From Agrococcus jejuensis (lineage in GTDB: Bacteria > Actinomycetota > Actinomycetes > Actinomycetales > Microbacteriaceae): DNA of 64,000 nucleotides. The stretch covers positions 1 to 64,000 of the forward strand of contig NZ_VEFR01000001.1 in the NCBI RefSeq assembly GCF_007679035.1. The letters run 5' to 3'. Every line of letters begins with the position of its first letter. Positions within the stretch are counted from its first letter, which is position 1. The position numbers were made by a program, and so were the translations under genes. The notes beneath the pieces are model-generated. The model was not told the DNA's origin, did not search any database, and saw only the letters and a list, made by a program, of their open reading frames with translations. Below are positions 53,786 through 62,409 of the stretch, one piece after another.

Positions 53786-54466
53786 CTACGAGCGGGAGGC
53801 GACGGCGTCGTCGCGCGACGCGGCGCCGTACGCGCCGGTCCACGGCATGCCCCAGCGGTCGGCGATCGCGCGCACGTGCTCGGGTGCGATGAGCGTGCGC
53901 TCGGCGCTCGCGGTGAGCAGGGCGATGCGGCACGCCTCCTCGAGCTCGATCGCGGCGCCGACGGCTGTCGGCAGGTCCTCGGCCGCCACGACGGCGCCGT
54001 GGTTCGCCAGCAGCGCGCCGCGGAACGGATGCGGGCACGCGGCCACGAGGTCGCCGAGCGCGGGGTCGCCGGGTGCGGCGAACGGCAGCAGCGGCACCTG
54101 GCCGACGCGCATGAGCACGTAGGGCGTGAGCGGCGGGATCGCGGACTCGTCGGACCACGGGGCGAGGCACGAGGCGGCGACGGCGTACGGGGAGTGCACG
54201 TGCACGATCGCCTGGAACGCCGCGTCGCGCGCGTACGTCGCGAGATGCAGCGGCACCTCCTTCGACGCCTTCGCGCCGCCGACGTGGGCGCCCGAGGCGT
54301 CGAGGATCGCCATCGACGACGCGTCGAGCGCGCCGAGGCTCGTGCCCGTGCCGGTCATGAGGATGCGGTCGCCGTCGCGCATCGACAGGTTGCCGGACGA
54401 GCCGGGGGAGAGGCCCGCCTCGACGAGCGCGCGGCCCGCGTCGATCAGCTGCTGCAGGGCGCTCAC
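53786..54466 (-). CDS. otnC: OtnC-like 3-oxo-tetronate 4-phosphate decarboxylase (class II aldolase family)
   Basis: A 226-residue class II aldolase/adducin protein. SPGSSGNLSMR (20-30) and SKEVPLH (68-74) bind phosphate and supply the acidic residue; HVHSP (89-93) and LLANHGAVVAAEDL near 160 give the Zn-ligand histidines. With OtnK, OtnC turns 3-oxo-tetronate 4-phosphate into dihydroxyacetone phosphate and CO2. GTG 54466 overlaps the kinase stop, which strongly supports this pairing; other class II aldolase reactions remain possible. Confidence 0.85.
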   Translation of the reverse strand: MSALQQLIDAGRALVEAGLSPGSSGNLSMRDGDRILMTGTGTSLGALDASSMAILDASGAHVGGAKASKEVPLHLATYARDAAFQAIVHVHSPYAVAASCLAPWSDESAIPPLTPYVLMRVGQVPLLPFAAPGDPALGDLVAACPHPFRGALLANHGAVVAAEDLPTAVGAAIELEEACRIALLTASAERTLIAPEHVRAIADRWGMPWTGAYGAASRDDAVASRS

Positions 54467-55698
54467 GCGAGGGCCTCCCATGCGGTCGAGAACAGGTCGG
54501 GGCCGCCGAAGTTGCCGCTCTTCAGCACGACGGCGACCTCGCGGCCGTCGGGCGTCGTGACGCCGCTCCAGCACACGCCGGGCGCGAGCTGCGGGCCGAT
54601 GCGCAGCAGCCCGGCCTCGAGCGCCTGCACGACGGCGCCGCTCGTCTCGCCGCCGGCGACCACGATGCGGTCGACGTCGCCGGAGCGCACGACGCGGGCG
54701 ACGAGGCCCGCGAGCACGTGCTCGACGGCGGCGGCAGATGCGCCGGTCGGGTCGGGGCGCACGTCGGCGAGCTCGCCGACGGAGTAGACGACCGGGAGCG
54801 CGGCGGCGGGGAGCGCACGCATCCATGCGGCGATGCGGTCGGCCTCGGCGTCGGCATCGGTCAGGGCCGCGTCGACGTCGACCTGCTGCATGGCGTGGCC
54901 TGCGGCCGCGGCCGCGGCGACCTGGCCGCGCGTCGCCTCGGAGGCCGAGCCGGCGACGACGAGCCGCCCGCCTGCGTACGCGGGCAACGGCGTGACGCCG
55001 TGCGCGCCGGTGGCGTCGATGCCGGCGCCGAGCGCCGCACCGCCCGAGAGCATGCGCAGGTGGCCGGTCGCGGCCGCGATCGTGCGCACGTCGTCGTCGG
55101 TCACGGCGTCGACGACGAGGTAGCCGGGGTCGGCGGCATCGATCGCGTCGCGCAGCATCGCGGCACCCTGGCGCACGACGTCGAGGCCGATCTCGCCCAC
55201 GCGCGTCGGCGTCTGCGGCTGCAGCAGGTCGCGGATGCGCGACCGGGTCATGGGCGTGAGCGGGTGGTGCCGCATGGGGGAGTCCTCGAGCAGCGTGCCG
55301 TGCACGCGCAGCACGCCATCCGAGACCGTGCGGCCGTTGGCGGGGAACGACGGCACGACGACGGTGCGGTCGACGCCGAGGCGATCGCGCACGGCGTCGA
55401 GCACGGGGCCGATGTTGCCGCGATCGGTGGAGTCGAACGTCGAGCAGTACTTCACGTAGACGCGCTCGGCGCCCCAACCCAGCAGCCGATCGAGCGCCGC
55501 GGTGGAGTCGGCGACGGCCTGGTCGACGGGAGCGGTGCGCGACTTGAGCGCCACGACGACGGCGTCGACGCCCGCGAGCTCGGCGGCGTCGACGGGGCGG
55601 TCCTCGACGACGACGGCTGCGCGCAACCCGCGCGCCTGCAGCGTCGTGGCGAGGTCGGTCGCGCCGGTGAAGTCGTCGGCGACGGCTCCGATGTGCAT
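54463..55698 (-). CDS. otnK: OtnK-like four-carbon acid sugar kinase (DUF1537 family)
   Basis: A 411-residue kinase. The N-terminal domain begins IGAVADDFTGATDLATTLQARGL (ADDxTGA signature), then VYVKYCSTFDSTDRGNIGPVLDAV; the C-terminal nucleotide domain has VVAGGETSGAVVQAL and VVLKSGNFGGPDLF. OtnK phosphorylates 3-oxo-tetronates at O4; relatives act on other ketoacids such as 3-oxo-isoapionate, so the substrate is inferred. ATG 55698 gives the family start with AGGAG upstream. First gene of the minus-strand operon otnK-otnC-deoR, divergent from the oxidoreductase. Confidence 0.87.
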   Translation of the reverse strand: MHIGAVADDFTGATDLATTLQARGLRAAVVVEDRPVDAAELAGVDAVVVALKSRTAPVDQAVADSTAALDRLLGWGAERVYVKYCSTFDSTDRGNIGPVLDAVRDRLGVDRTVVVPSFPANGRTVSDGVLRVHGTLLEDSPMRHHPLTPMTRSRIRDLLQPQTPTRVGEIGLDVVRQGAAMLRDAIDAADPGYLVVDAVTDDDVRTIAAATGHLRMLSGGAALGAGIDATGAHGVTPLPAYAGGRLVVAGSASEATRGQVAAAAAAGHAMQQVDVDAALTDADAEADRIAAWMRALPAAALPVVYSVGELADVRPDPTGASAAAVEHVLAGLVARVVRSGDVDRIVVAGGETSGAVVQALEAGLLRIGPQLAPGVCWSGVTTPDGREVAVVLKSGNFGGPDLFSTAWEALA

Positions 55699-55756
55699 GG
55701 GGCTCCTGCGGTCGGTGGCGGATGCGGCATCGACGCATCGCCGATGACCGAGCACC

Positions 55757-55811
55757 ACTCTACGTGATGATCTGTGACGATTGTTGACAGGTTGTGAATC
55801 TGCGATACGGT
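55757..55811. promoter_or_regulatory. Divergent promoter region of the sugar-acid cluster
   Basis: Plus strand: TTGACA (55784-55789), 16-base spacer, TACGGT (55806-55811), the best -35/-10 pair in the window. Minus strand: TAGAGT (55762-55757) could be the otnK -10 box. Repeated TGTGA-like words between them (55772 and 55794) are candidate DeoR half-sites. This AT-richer patch stands out from the GC-rich surroundings. Confidence 0.6.
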
Positions 55812-55865
55812 TGGCGACGCTCGCCCTCGACGGCGACGCGAACGCTCGACGACGAATCAGGAACG

Positions 55866-57230
55866 ATGGTGATCCGAAGCACAGCGCCACGGCGCAGCAC
55901 GCCCATCCGCGTGGCCCTCACGGGTGCGAACGGCGGCTACGGCCGCACGCTGCTCGACCAGCTGCGGCGCCTGCCCGACATGGAGGCCGTGCAGCTCGTC
56001 GACCCCAACGTCGCAGGCGTCGGCCGCATGCTCGCCGACCTCGGCGTCGACCCCGCGCGCATCGCGACGCCCGCGACCGCCGACGAGACGGCCACGGCTG
56101 TCGCCGCCGGCCGCATCGCCGTGCTCGCGGACGGCGCCGCGATCGACTTCGCCTCGATCGACGTGCTCGTCGAGGCCACCGGCCGCATCGAGGCCGGCCA
56201 CGGGTACGCCGACGCCGCGCTCGAGCACGACACCCACGTCGTCATGGTCTCGAAGGAGATCGAGTCGGTGGCCGGCGTCGCGCTCGCCGCGAAGGCCCGT
56301 GCGAAGGGCCTGCGATACCTGCCCGGCGACGGCGACCAGCCCGCCGACCTGCTGCGCCTCGTCGACTGGGTGCTCGCGGTCGGCTTCGAGATCGTCGCGC
56401 TCGGCAAGTCGAGCGAGTACGACCTGCGCTTCGACCCCGCGACGGGCGTCGTCGACCAGAACGGCGTGACGATCGACGCGCCCGGCCTCGCCGACCACCT
56501 GCTGCTCGGGCCCGACCTCCACGCCACGCTCGACGCTCGCGCGGTGCAGGTCGCGAGCCTCAAGCGCTCCGCCGCCGCCGACGCGTGCGAGATGAACGTC
56601 GTCTCGCTCTACACGGGCGCCGTCGCCGACGTCGAGTCCATGCACTACCCCGTCGTGCGTCCCGACGAGCTCGCCGACGTCTACGCGACGCGCGAGGCCG
56701 GCGGACTCGTCGGCCGCACCGGCGCCATCGACGTCTTCTCGATGCTGCGCCTGCCCGGCGAGGCCTCCTTCGCCGGCGGCGTGTTCGTCATCGTGCGCAC
56801 CGGCGACCCCGTCACGTGGGACATCCTGCGCGGCAAGGGCCACGTCGTCTCGCGTACGGGCGACTTCGCCGCGATCTACTGGCCGTACCACTACATGGGC
56901 ATCGAGACGCCGCTCTCGCTCGCCGCGGCCGTCGACGACACGTCGACGCTGCGCGAGCCGCGCCAGCACACGATCATGGCCGCGCGCTCGACCGGCGCGC
57001 TCGCGGCGGGCACGACCTTCCGCGTCGAGGGCCACCACCACGAGATCGCCGGCGTCGCGCCCGTGATCGTCGACCCGGATGCGGGCGAGATCGCGCCGTA
57101 CTACCTGCTCTCGGGCGCGCACCTGGTGCGCGACGTCGCCGCTGGCGAGCTCGTGCAGCTCGCCGACCTCGACGACGTGCCGCAGGCCGCTCTCGAGGCG
57201 TATCGCGCCGGCCTCGCGCTCGGCGTCTAG
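55866..57230 (+). CDS. NAD(P)-dependent oxidoreductase with SAF domain (homoserine dehydrogenase-like)
   Basis: A 454-residue protein of the COG4091 type. The Rossmann domain begins RVALTGANGGYGRTLLDQL (residues 15-33); VLVEATGRIEAGHGYADAAL and VVMVSKEIES are homoserine-dehydrogenase-like. The C-terminal third is a SAF domain (about 350-454, starting near RSTGALAAGTTFRVEG). It lacks the full aspartate-semialdehyde context and sits beside otnK/otnC-like genes, so it probably oxidises or oxido-isomerises a sugar acid to the OtnK substrate. ApnO-type D-apionate oxidoisomerase is one possibility that I cannot verify. ATG 55866 has AGGA upstream. Confidence 0.8.
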   Translation: MVIRSTAPRRSTPIRVALTGANGGYGRTLLDQLRRLPDMEAVQLVDPNVAGVGRMLADLGVDPARIATPATADETATAVAAGRIAVLADGAAIDFASIDVLVEATGRIEAGHGYADAALEHDTHVVMVSKEIESVAGVALAAKARAKGLRYLPGDGDQPADLLRLVDWVLAVGFEIVALGKSSEYDLRFDPATGVVDQNGVTIDAPGLADHLLLGPDLHATLDARAVQVASLKRSAAADACEMNVVSLYTGAVADVESMHYPVVRPDELADVYATREAGGLVGRTGAIDVFSMLRLPGEASFAGGVFVIVRTGDPVTWDILRGKGHVVSRTGDFAAIYWPYHYMGIETPLSLAAAVDDTSTLREPRQHTIMAARSTGALAAGTTFRVEGHHHEIAGVAPVIVDPDAGEIAPYYLLSGAHLVRDVAAGELVQLADLDDVPQAALEAYRAGLALGV

Positions 57231-57288
57231 CCCGCACCGCATCCACCCCATCCGCACCACCAGCACCGCACCGAGGAGATCGACGACG

Positions 57289-57336
57289 ATGCACCTGCCC
57301 ACCACCCCCGCGCACGAGACCGAGGCGACCGCATGA
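57289..57336 (+). CDS. 15-aa leader ORF overlapping the permease start
   Basis: ATG 57289 follows GAGGAG by about ten bases, encodes MHLPTTPAHETEATA and ends in TGA overlapping the permease ATG (ATGA). The permease itself has only a poor ribosome site, so this peptide may exist to couple its translation. Too short for homology evidence. Confidence 0.45.
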   Translation: MHLPTTPAHETEATA

Positions 57337-58649
57337 TCGAGGTCATCGCCCTCGTCGTCCTCGTCGCCGTCTTCGCCGTCTCGGCCATCCGCGGCGTGCA
57401 CATGGGCGCGCTCGCCTTCGTCGCCGCGCTGCTCGTCGGCGTCATCGTCGTCGGCGAGCCCCTCGACGACGTGCTCGGCGGATTCCCCGTCGACGCGCTG
57501 CTCATCCTGCTCGGCATCACCTACCTGTTCGGCATCGCCCGCACGGTGGGGGCCGTCGACTGGCTCGTCGACCGCTCGGTGCGCCTCATCGGCGATCGCG
57601 TCGCGCTCATCCCGTGGGCGATGCTGCTCGTCGGCACGCTCGTGGCCTGCCTCGGCACCTCGCACGCCGCGTTCACGATCGTGCCGATCGCGATGTCGCT
57701 CGCGCACAAGCACCGCATCCACTCGACGATGATGGGCATCTTCATGTCGTCGGCGATCGTCGGTGGCGCGCTCGCCCCGACGAGCATCGTCGGCATCACG
57801 GTCATGACGGTCGCGAGCACGGCGGACATCGCCTACAACCCGGCGCTCATGTTCGGCCTGTCGATCGGCATCAACCTGCTCGTGTCGACCGTCGCGTTCT
57901 TCATGTTCGGCGGCCGCGAGCTCATCGCCCGCAGCCGCGCCGCGAAGGCGGCCGCTGCCGACGACGCCCCGCTCGGCGCGGGCGGCGGCACCGCGGTGCA
58001 GACGCTCGTCGACACCGAGGCACCCGTGCTCACGCGCTACGGCGTGCTGACGCTCGTCGCGATCCCCGTGCTCATCGTCGGCTTCGTCGCCGTCACGATG
58101 CTCGACATCGACCTCAACCTCGGCGCCGTCGCGCTGACGCTCGCCGTGCTGCTCGCGTTCGTCGACCCCAAGGTCGGCAAGCAGGCGCTCGGCAAGATCG
58201 ACTGGAACACGATCCTGCTGCTGGGCGGCATCATCACGTACGTCGGCGTGCTCACGCGCCTCGGCGCCATCGACCAGCTCGGCGAGGTCGCCCGCTCGGT
58301 GAGCATCCCGCTCGTCGCGGCGTTCGTCATGTGCGTCATCGCCGCCCTGGTGTCGGCATTCGCCTCCACGATCGGCATCATCGGCGCGCTCATCCCGCTC
58401 GCCGTGCCGCTGCTCGTGCCCGGTGGCGGCCTCGAGATGACGGGCTTCATCTACGCCCTCGCCATCTCGGCGTCGCTCGTCGACTGCGCCCCCTTCGGCA
58501 CGACGGGGGCGACGATCGTCGCCTCGGGTCACGAGGACGACCGGCCGCGTCTCTACCGGCATCTCGCGACGTGGGGCCTGTCGATGGTGATCATCGGCCC
58601 GGCCGTCACGCTGCTGCTGTTCGTGGTGCCGTTCCTCGGATTCGGCTGA
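57333..58649 (+). CDS. MatC-type SLC13-family permease
   Basis: A 438-residue transporter with about 11-12 hydrophobic helices and a central cytoplasmic loop (about 195-230, RSRAAKAAAADD). The N-terminal RGVHMGALAFVAALLVGVIVVGEPLDDVLGGFPVDALLILLGITYLFGIAR matches the MatC N-terminal domain of dicarboxylate carriers, and CAPFGTTGATIVAS near 388 is the second conserved loop. It probably imports the sugar acid used by the neighbouring oxidoreductase, kinase and decarboxylase. A strong terminator follows. Confidence 0.87.
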   Translation: MIEVIALVVLVAVFAVSAIRGVHMGALAFVAALLVGVIVVGEPLDDVLGGFPVDALLILLGITYLFGIARTVGAVDWLVDRSVRLIGDRVALIPWAMLLVGTLVACLGTSHAAFTIVPIAMSLAHKHRIHSTMMGIFMSSAIVGGALAPTSIVGITVMTVASTADIAYNPALMFGLSIGINLLVSTVAFFMFGGRELIARSRAAKAAAADDAPLGAGGGTAVQTLVDTEAPVLTRYGVLTLVAIPVLIVGFVAVTMLDIDLNLGAVALTLAVLLAFVDPKVGKQALGKIDWNTILLLGGIITYVGVLTRLGAIDQLGEVARSVSIPLVAAFVMCVIAALVSAFASTIGIIGALIPLAVPLLVPGGGLEMTGFIYALAISASLVDCAPFGTTGATIVASGHEDDRPRLYRHLATWGLSMVIIGPAVTLLLFVVPFLGFG

Positions 58650-58662
58650 CGCACGACACGTG

Positions 58663-58698
58663 CGACGCGGCGGTGCCCCTCGGGGTGCCGCCGCGTCG
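58663..58698. terminator. Bidirectional terminator between permease and lipoprotein
   Basis: CGACGCGGCGG... (from 58663) pairs with ...CCGCCGCGTCG (to 58698), with two G-U pairs and a CTCG-type loop; lies between convergent genes. Confidence 0.8.
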
Positions 58699-58715
58699 TC
58701 GTTCGCGTCGGCGGG

Positions 58716-59240
58716 TCAGTCGATCTCGACGGAGCCGAGCCACCGATCGAAGGTCGCCGCGTCGACCCCTCGGGTCAGCAGCATGATCGCGACGTCGTCG
58801 ACGGCCGCCACCAGCACCTCGCGCGTCATGGTGCTGCACGAGTTCGTGCACTCCGTGTACGAGCTCGCGAAGCGATGCGCCTCCACGGCGCCCTCGACGT
58901 CGACGGGCACGGCGTCCACTGGCAGCGGGTCCTCGGGCCCCCATGTCGGCACGCGTCCGTTGAGCGCCTCCTCGTCGGGGCACGATGCCTCCGCCGTCGT
59001 CGTCATCGCCACGATGCGGCCGCGCGTCTCGTCGCCGAGGCTCACGGAGACCGACGAGGTCGCGCAGTCGACCTGCGTCGCCGGGTCGCCCACCTCGGCG
59101 GTCGGCGGCAGGTCCATGCGCACGACGTGCCCGTCGAGCTCGATCGTCACCTCGCGGTCGGGGATGGGCGGCGGCGCGACGATGCATCCGCCGAGCGCCA
59201 GCGCGAGGACGGCGGCGAGCAGGGCGGATGCGCGGCGCAT
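58716..59240 (-). CDS. Putative lipoprotein of unknown function
   Basis: A 174-residue protein not recognised. Signal MRRASALLAAVLALALGGC with lipobox (LGGC, Cys19). The mature part carries four further cysteines (VDCATSS, ASCPDEE, TECTNSC), likely two disulfides, and ends with a helix-rich VLVAAVDDVAIMLLTRGVDAATFDRWLGSVEID. The start is fixed by a -10 box seven bases before ATG 59240; a longer frame upstream is non-coding. Confidence 0.78.
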   Translation of the reverse strand: MRRASALLAAVLALALGGCIVAPPPIPDREVTIELDGHVVRMDLPPTAEVGDPATQVDCATSSVSVSLGDETRGRIVAMTTTAEASCPDEEALNGRVPTWGPEDPLPVDAVPVDVEGAVEAHRFASSYTECTNSCSTMTREVLVAAVDDVAIMLLTRGVDAATFDRWLGSVEID

Positions 59241-59247
59241 GCCGTGC

Positions 59248-59253
59248 ACGGTA
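59248..59253 (-). promoter_or_regulatory. -10 box TACCGT, leaderless-type
   Basis: TACCGT on the minus strand ends seven bases before the lipoprotein ATG at 59240. Confidence 0.5.
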
Positions 59254-59303
59254 GTCGCCGTGCCTGGATGCGCGACCCCTGCCGCGGGCCGGTGCGCCGG
59301 GCG

Positions 59304-59309
59304 TATGGT
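59304..59309 (+). promoter_or_regulatory. -10 box TATGGT, leaderless-type
   Basis: TATGGT ends six bases before the GNAT ATG at 59316. Confidence 0.55.
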
Positions 59310-59315
59310 CGCCCC

Positions 59316-59774
59316 ATGGTCGATGCGGATCCGCGCCTCGCGACCGTCGCCGATGCGCGCGACGTCGCTCGGCTGCTGCATGCGTTCAACGTCGAGTTCG
59401 ACACCCCGACGCCGCGCGCCGAGGTGCTCGCCGAGCGGATCGCGTCGCTCGTCGAGCGCGACGACACGTTCGTGGTCGTCGCCGGCTCGCCGCCGAACGC
59501 CATCGGGCTCGTGACCCTGCGTCCCAACGTCTGGTCGGGCACCGTCGCGCTGCTCGACGAGCTGTACGTCGAGCCGGGTGCGCGCGGCCGCGGCATCGGT
59601 GCGCGCGTGCTCGCCCTCGTCGTCGAGGAGGCCGCCGGACGCGGTGCGACCGAGCTCGAGGTCGAGGTCGACGAGCCCGACGTCGATGCGCAGCGCTTCT
59701 ACGAGCGCGAGGGTCTGCCGCTCGCCGACGCCGAGACCGGCGACCGAGCGTTCGTGGTGCGCCGAACGCTCTGA
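59316..59774 (+). CDS. GNAT family N-acetyltransferase
   Basis: A 152-residue acetyltransferase. Motif A is LLDELYVEPGARGRGIGARVLALVVEEAAGRGATELEVEVDEPDVDAQRFYEREGL, with RGRGIG the acetyl-CoA pyrophosphate loop and FYEREGL the usual late tyrosine motif. An N-terminal DVARLLHAFNVEFDTPTP resembles GNATs that act on small amines or aminoglycosides, but the substrate is unknown. Divergent from the lipoprotein gene. Confidence 0.87.
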   Translation: MVDADPRLATVADARDVARLLHAFNVEFDTPTPRAEVLAERIASLVERDDTFVVVAGSPPNAIGLVTLRPNVWSGTVALLDELYVEPGARGRGIGARVLALVVEEAAGRGATELEVEVDEPDVDAQRFYEREGLPLADAETGDRAFVVRRTL

Positions 59775-59957
59775 CCAGGGGACGGCGTCCGTCCCCCGAA
59801 CGAGCGCGACGGGGTGTCGCGATGCGACGATCGATCCGTGCTGCTCGACGACGACGATCTCGACGACGAGCTCGGTACGGATCCCGCCGGGGGACGGTTG
59901 ACGGATGCGGCGTCACGCATGGCATCCACCGCTCGTCTCGGGTACGGAGGTCACACC

Positions 59958-60584
59958 GTGCCACGAACCATCACCATGACGCCCGACGTCGCCAGCGCCC
60001 CGCGCGCACCGCAGACCGCGGTCGCGGCCAGACGCGTCGCGCAGATCGTCGACGCCGCAGCAGGCATCGTCGCCGAGCGGGGCGCCGAGCGCCTCACGAC
60101 CGCTGCGATCGCCCACGAGACGGGTCTCGCGATCGGCAGCGTCTACCGCTACTTCCCCGACCGCGTCGCGATCCTGGTCGAGCTGGGCCGCCGCAGCCGC
60201 GAGCGGCTGCACGAGCGTCTGCTCGTCGGCACGGTCATGGAGCAGCCGACGTTCGAGCAGGCGATCGACGCCTTCGTCGACACCGTCGCGCAGCACTACC
60301 GTGCCGAGCCCTCGGTGCGTTCGATCGGCATGGGCGACCGCATCGACCTCGGCGCCGATCGCGAGCACGTGCAGTGGACCGAGGTCGCATCGCCCGTCGT
60401 CGAGGCGCTCGTCCGCGACCACGGCGTGCCCGAGGCCCTCGCCGTCGTCGCGATCGACACCGCGGCGCCCATGGTCGACGCGCTCGTCGAGCTCGCGTTC
60501 CGCGACCACGCCGCGGGCGAGCCGACGTTCCTGCAGCATGCGCGCCTGGTCGCGCGCGGGTGCATCCGCCGCGTCGTCGGCTGA
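59958..60584 (+). CDS. TetR/AcrR family transcriptional regulator
   Basis: A 208-residue repressor. The HTH spans about 20-70: RRVAQIVDAAAGIVAERGAERLTTAAIAHETGLAIGSVYRYFPDRVAILVELGRR, a textbook TetR DNA-binding domain; the C-terminal ligand domain is variable. GTG 59958 is set by GGAGGT six bases upstream. The convergent ABC exporter operon is an obvious candidate target. The 183 bases before it hold a TTGACG (59897) that may be a -35 element; no gene is seen there. Confidence 0.9.
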   Translation: MPRTITMTPDVASAPRAPQTAVAARRVAQIVDAAAGIVAERGAERLTTAAIAHETGLAIGSVYRYFPDRVAILVELGRRSRERLHERLLVGTVMEQPTFEQAIDAFVDTVAQHYRAEPSVRSIGMGDRIDLGADREHVQWTEVASPVVEALVRDHGVPEALAVVAIDTAAPMVDALVELAFRDHAAGEPTFLQHARLVARGCIRRVVG

Positions 60585-60590
60585 CGCCAC

Positions 60591-60641
60591 GCGCACGCCG
60601 GGCCCGAGGGATCGCCTCCCACGGGCCTGTCCGGCGTGCGC
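60591..60641. terminator. Hairpin between tetR-like gene and ABC exporter
   Basis: GCGCACGCCGG (60591-60601) pairs with CCGGCGTGCGC (60631-60641); GCCCG/CGGGC extend the stem inside with a four-base bulge. Lies between convergent genes, so it may stop transcription from both sides. Confidence 0.7.
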
Positions 60642-60663
60642 GCCGGGGCGAGCGTCGAGGGGA

Positions 60664-62409
60664 TCAGCCGCGCTGCGACGACCATGCCGCCCACAGCGCG
60701 GCGTACGGACCGCCCGCGTGCGCGAGGTCGTCGTGCGCACCGTCCTCGACGATGCGACCGGCGTCGAGCACGAGGATGCGGTCGGCGTCGCGTGCCTGCG
60801 ACAGGCGGTGCGCGACGGTGAGCACCGTGCGCCCTGCGAAGGCTCGCCTCGCGGCGAGCTCGAGCGCTCGCGCGTCGTGCGTGTCGGCGTCGGCGGTCGC
60901 CTCGTCGAGCACGACGATCGACGCGGGCGACAGCAGCACGCGCGCGAGCGCGATGCGCTGCGCGTCGACGGGCTCGACGTGCGCGTGGCCGTCGCCCACG
61001 AGCGCGTCGAGGTCGCCGATGCGCGTGCGCCACGCGGCGCCTGCGACGGCATCCATCGCGTCGACGAGCGCGGCGTCGTCGGCCCTCGGTGCCGCGACGA
61101 GCAGGTTGTCGCGCACCGAGCCCGAGAACACGTGCACGTCCTGCCCGACCATGACGACGCGCTCGGCGCGCGACGCCTCATCGAGCGTCGCGGGGTCGTG
61201 CCCCGCGACGGACACCGAGCCGGCTCGCGCGTCGAGCAGGCCGACGATCGCTCGCGCGAGCGTCGTCTTGCCCGCGCCCGACGAGCCGACGATCGCGACC
61301 CACTGGCCCTGCGGCACGTGCAGGTCGATCGCATGGAGCGCGTCCGGCCGGTCGGGGTAGCCGGCGCGCAGTCCCGCGACCGCGATGGCGGCGTCCGCGT
61401 CGGAGCCCTCGTCGACGGCGCGACCCCGGTCGGAGCGCGCCGAGCGCACGACGCCCACGATGCGTGCGAGCGCTGACGCCGCTGCCTGCAGGTCGTCGAC
61501 GAGCATGACGAGCACCGCGAGGGGCCCGAAGAGCGCGAGGAAGAGCAGCGACGCCGTCGTGACCTCGCCGACGGTCACGGTGCCCGAGCCCGCGAGCCAG
61601 CCGCCCACCGCCAGGATCGACGCGAGCCCAGCAGCCTCGGCCATGTTCATGCCGAACCCGAGCCGTGCCTGCACGAGACGCGTGCGCAGCGCCCAGCGCA
61701 GCACCGTCCACGAGCGGTGGCCGATGCGCTCGCCTGCGGTCTCGGTCCATCCGTACGCCTGCAGCGTGGGCAGCGACCGCATCGCCGCGAGCATCTCGCG
61801 CGACCTGGCCGACACCGCGGCGCGCTCGGCGGCGTAGACCCGCGGTGCGCGGCGGATGTAGTGCCGCAACGCGATGGCGTGCACGGGCACGACGGCGAGC
61901 ATCGCGACGAGCAGCAGCGGATGCAGCGCGGCGAGCCCGATGCCGGTCGCGACGACGGCGAGCAGCGAGCCGGCGAACGCGGGGATCGCCTCGGTCGTCA
62001 CCTCGCCGACGGCCTCGACGTCGTGCGTCGTGCGAGCCACGAGCTCGCCGTCGGGGATCGTGTCGACGACGGCGGGGGAGAGCGACAGCGCCGCGTCGAC
62101 GACGTCCTCGCGCAGGCGCGCGAGCGCGGTCTCGAGCACGAGGGCGAGCACGATCGCGCCCGCGGCGCCGAGCAGCGAGCCGCCGACGACGCCGATGACG
62201 ATCAGGGCGATCGCCAGCACGGGATCGCCGCCGTCGACGACGACGTCGACGAGCATGCCGAGCCCCGTCGGCACGGCGAGGCCCGCCGTCGCGGTGCCGG
62301 CGAGCAGCACGAGCGCGCCCGCGAGCGTCCACGGGCGGCGGCACAGGATGCCCCACGCGAGCCGCGCGGTGTCGCGGCCGGAGGCGATCGGCAGGGTCGG
62401 CGCGCTCAC
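60664..62409 (-). CDS. ABC exporter half-transporter with catalytic NBD but degenerate signature
   Basis: A 581-residue type IV ABC half-transporter: six-helix membrane domain (~1-310) and NBD. Walker A VGSSGAGKTTLAR near 372, Q-loop VMVGQDVHVFSG, Walker B with catalytic Glu IVVLDEATADADT near 498 and H-loop TVAHRLSQARDAD are intact. The LSGGQ signature is replaced by VEPVDAQR near 478. It would supply the only working ATP site of a heterodimer, completed by the LSGGQ of the partner encoded immediately upstream. GTG 62409 overlaps the partner's stop. Probably exports a drug, lipid or peptide; TetR may control it. Confidence 0.9.
   Translation of the reverse strand: MSAPTLPIASGRDTARLAWGILCRRPWTLAGALVLLAGTATAGLAVPTGLGMLVDVVVDGGDPVLAIALIVIGVVGGSLLGAAGAIVLALVLETALARLREDVVDAALSLSPAVVDTIPDGELVARTTHDVEAVGEVTTEAIPAFAGSLLAVVATGIGLAALHPLLLVAMLAVVPVHAIALRHYIRRAPRVYAAERAAVSARSREMLAAMRSLPTLQAYGWTETAGERIGHRSWTVLRWALRTRLVQARLGFGMNMAEAAGLASILAVGGWLAGSGTVTVGEVTTASLLFLALFGPLAVLVMLVDDLQAAASALARIVGVVRSARSDRGRAVDEGSDADAAIAVAGLRAGYPDRPDALHAIDLHVPQGQWVAIVGSSGAGKTTLARAIVGLLDARAGSVSVAGHDPATLDEASRAERVVMVGQDVHVFSGSVRDNLLVAAPRADDAALVDAMDAVAGAAWRTRIGDLDALVGDGHAHVEPVDAQRIALARVLLSPASIVVLDEATADADTHDARALELAARRAFAGRTVLTVAHRLSQARDADRILVLDAGRIVEDGAHDDLAHAGGPYAALWAAWSSQRG

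Noticed and set aside
55794..55865. Earlier start for the SAF-domain oxidoreductase (GTG/ATG-like codons from 55794).
   Set aside because: These codons overlap the TTGACA/TACGGT promoter; ATG 55866 has a ribosome site and gives the family N-terminus.
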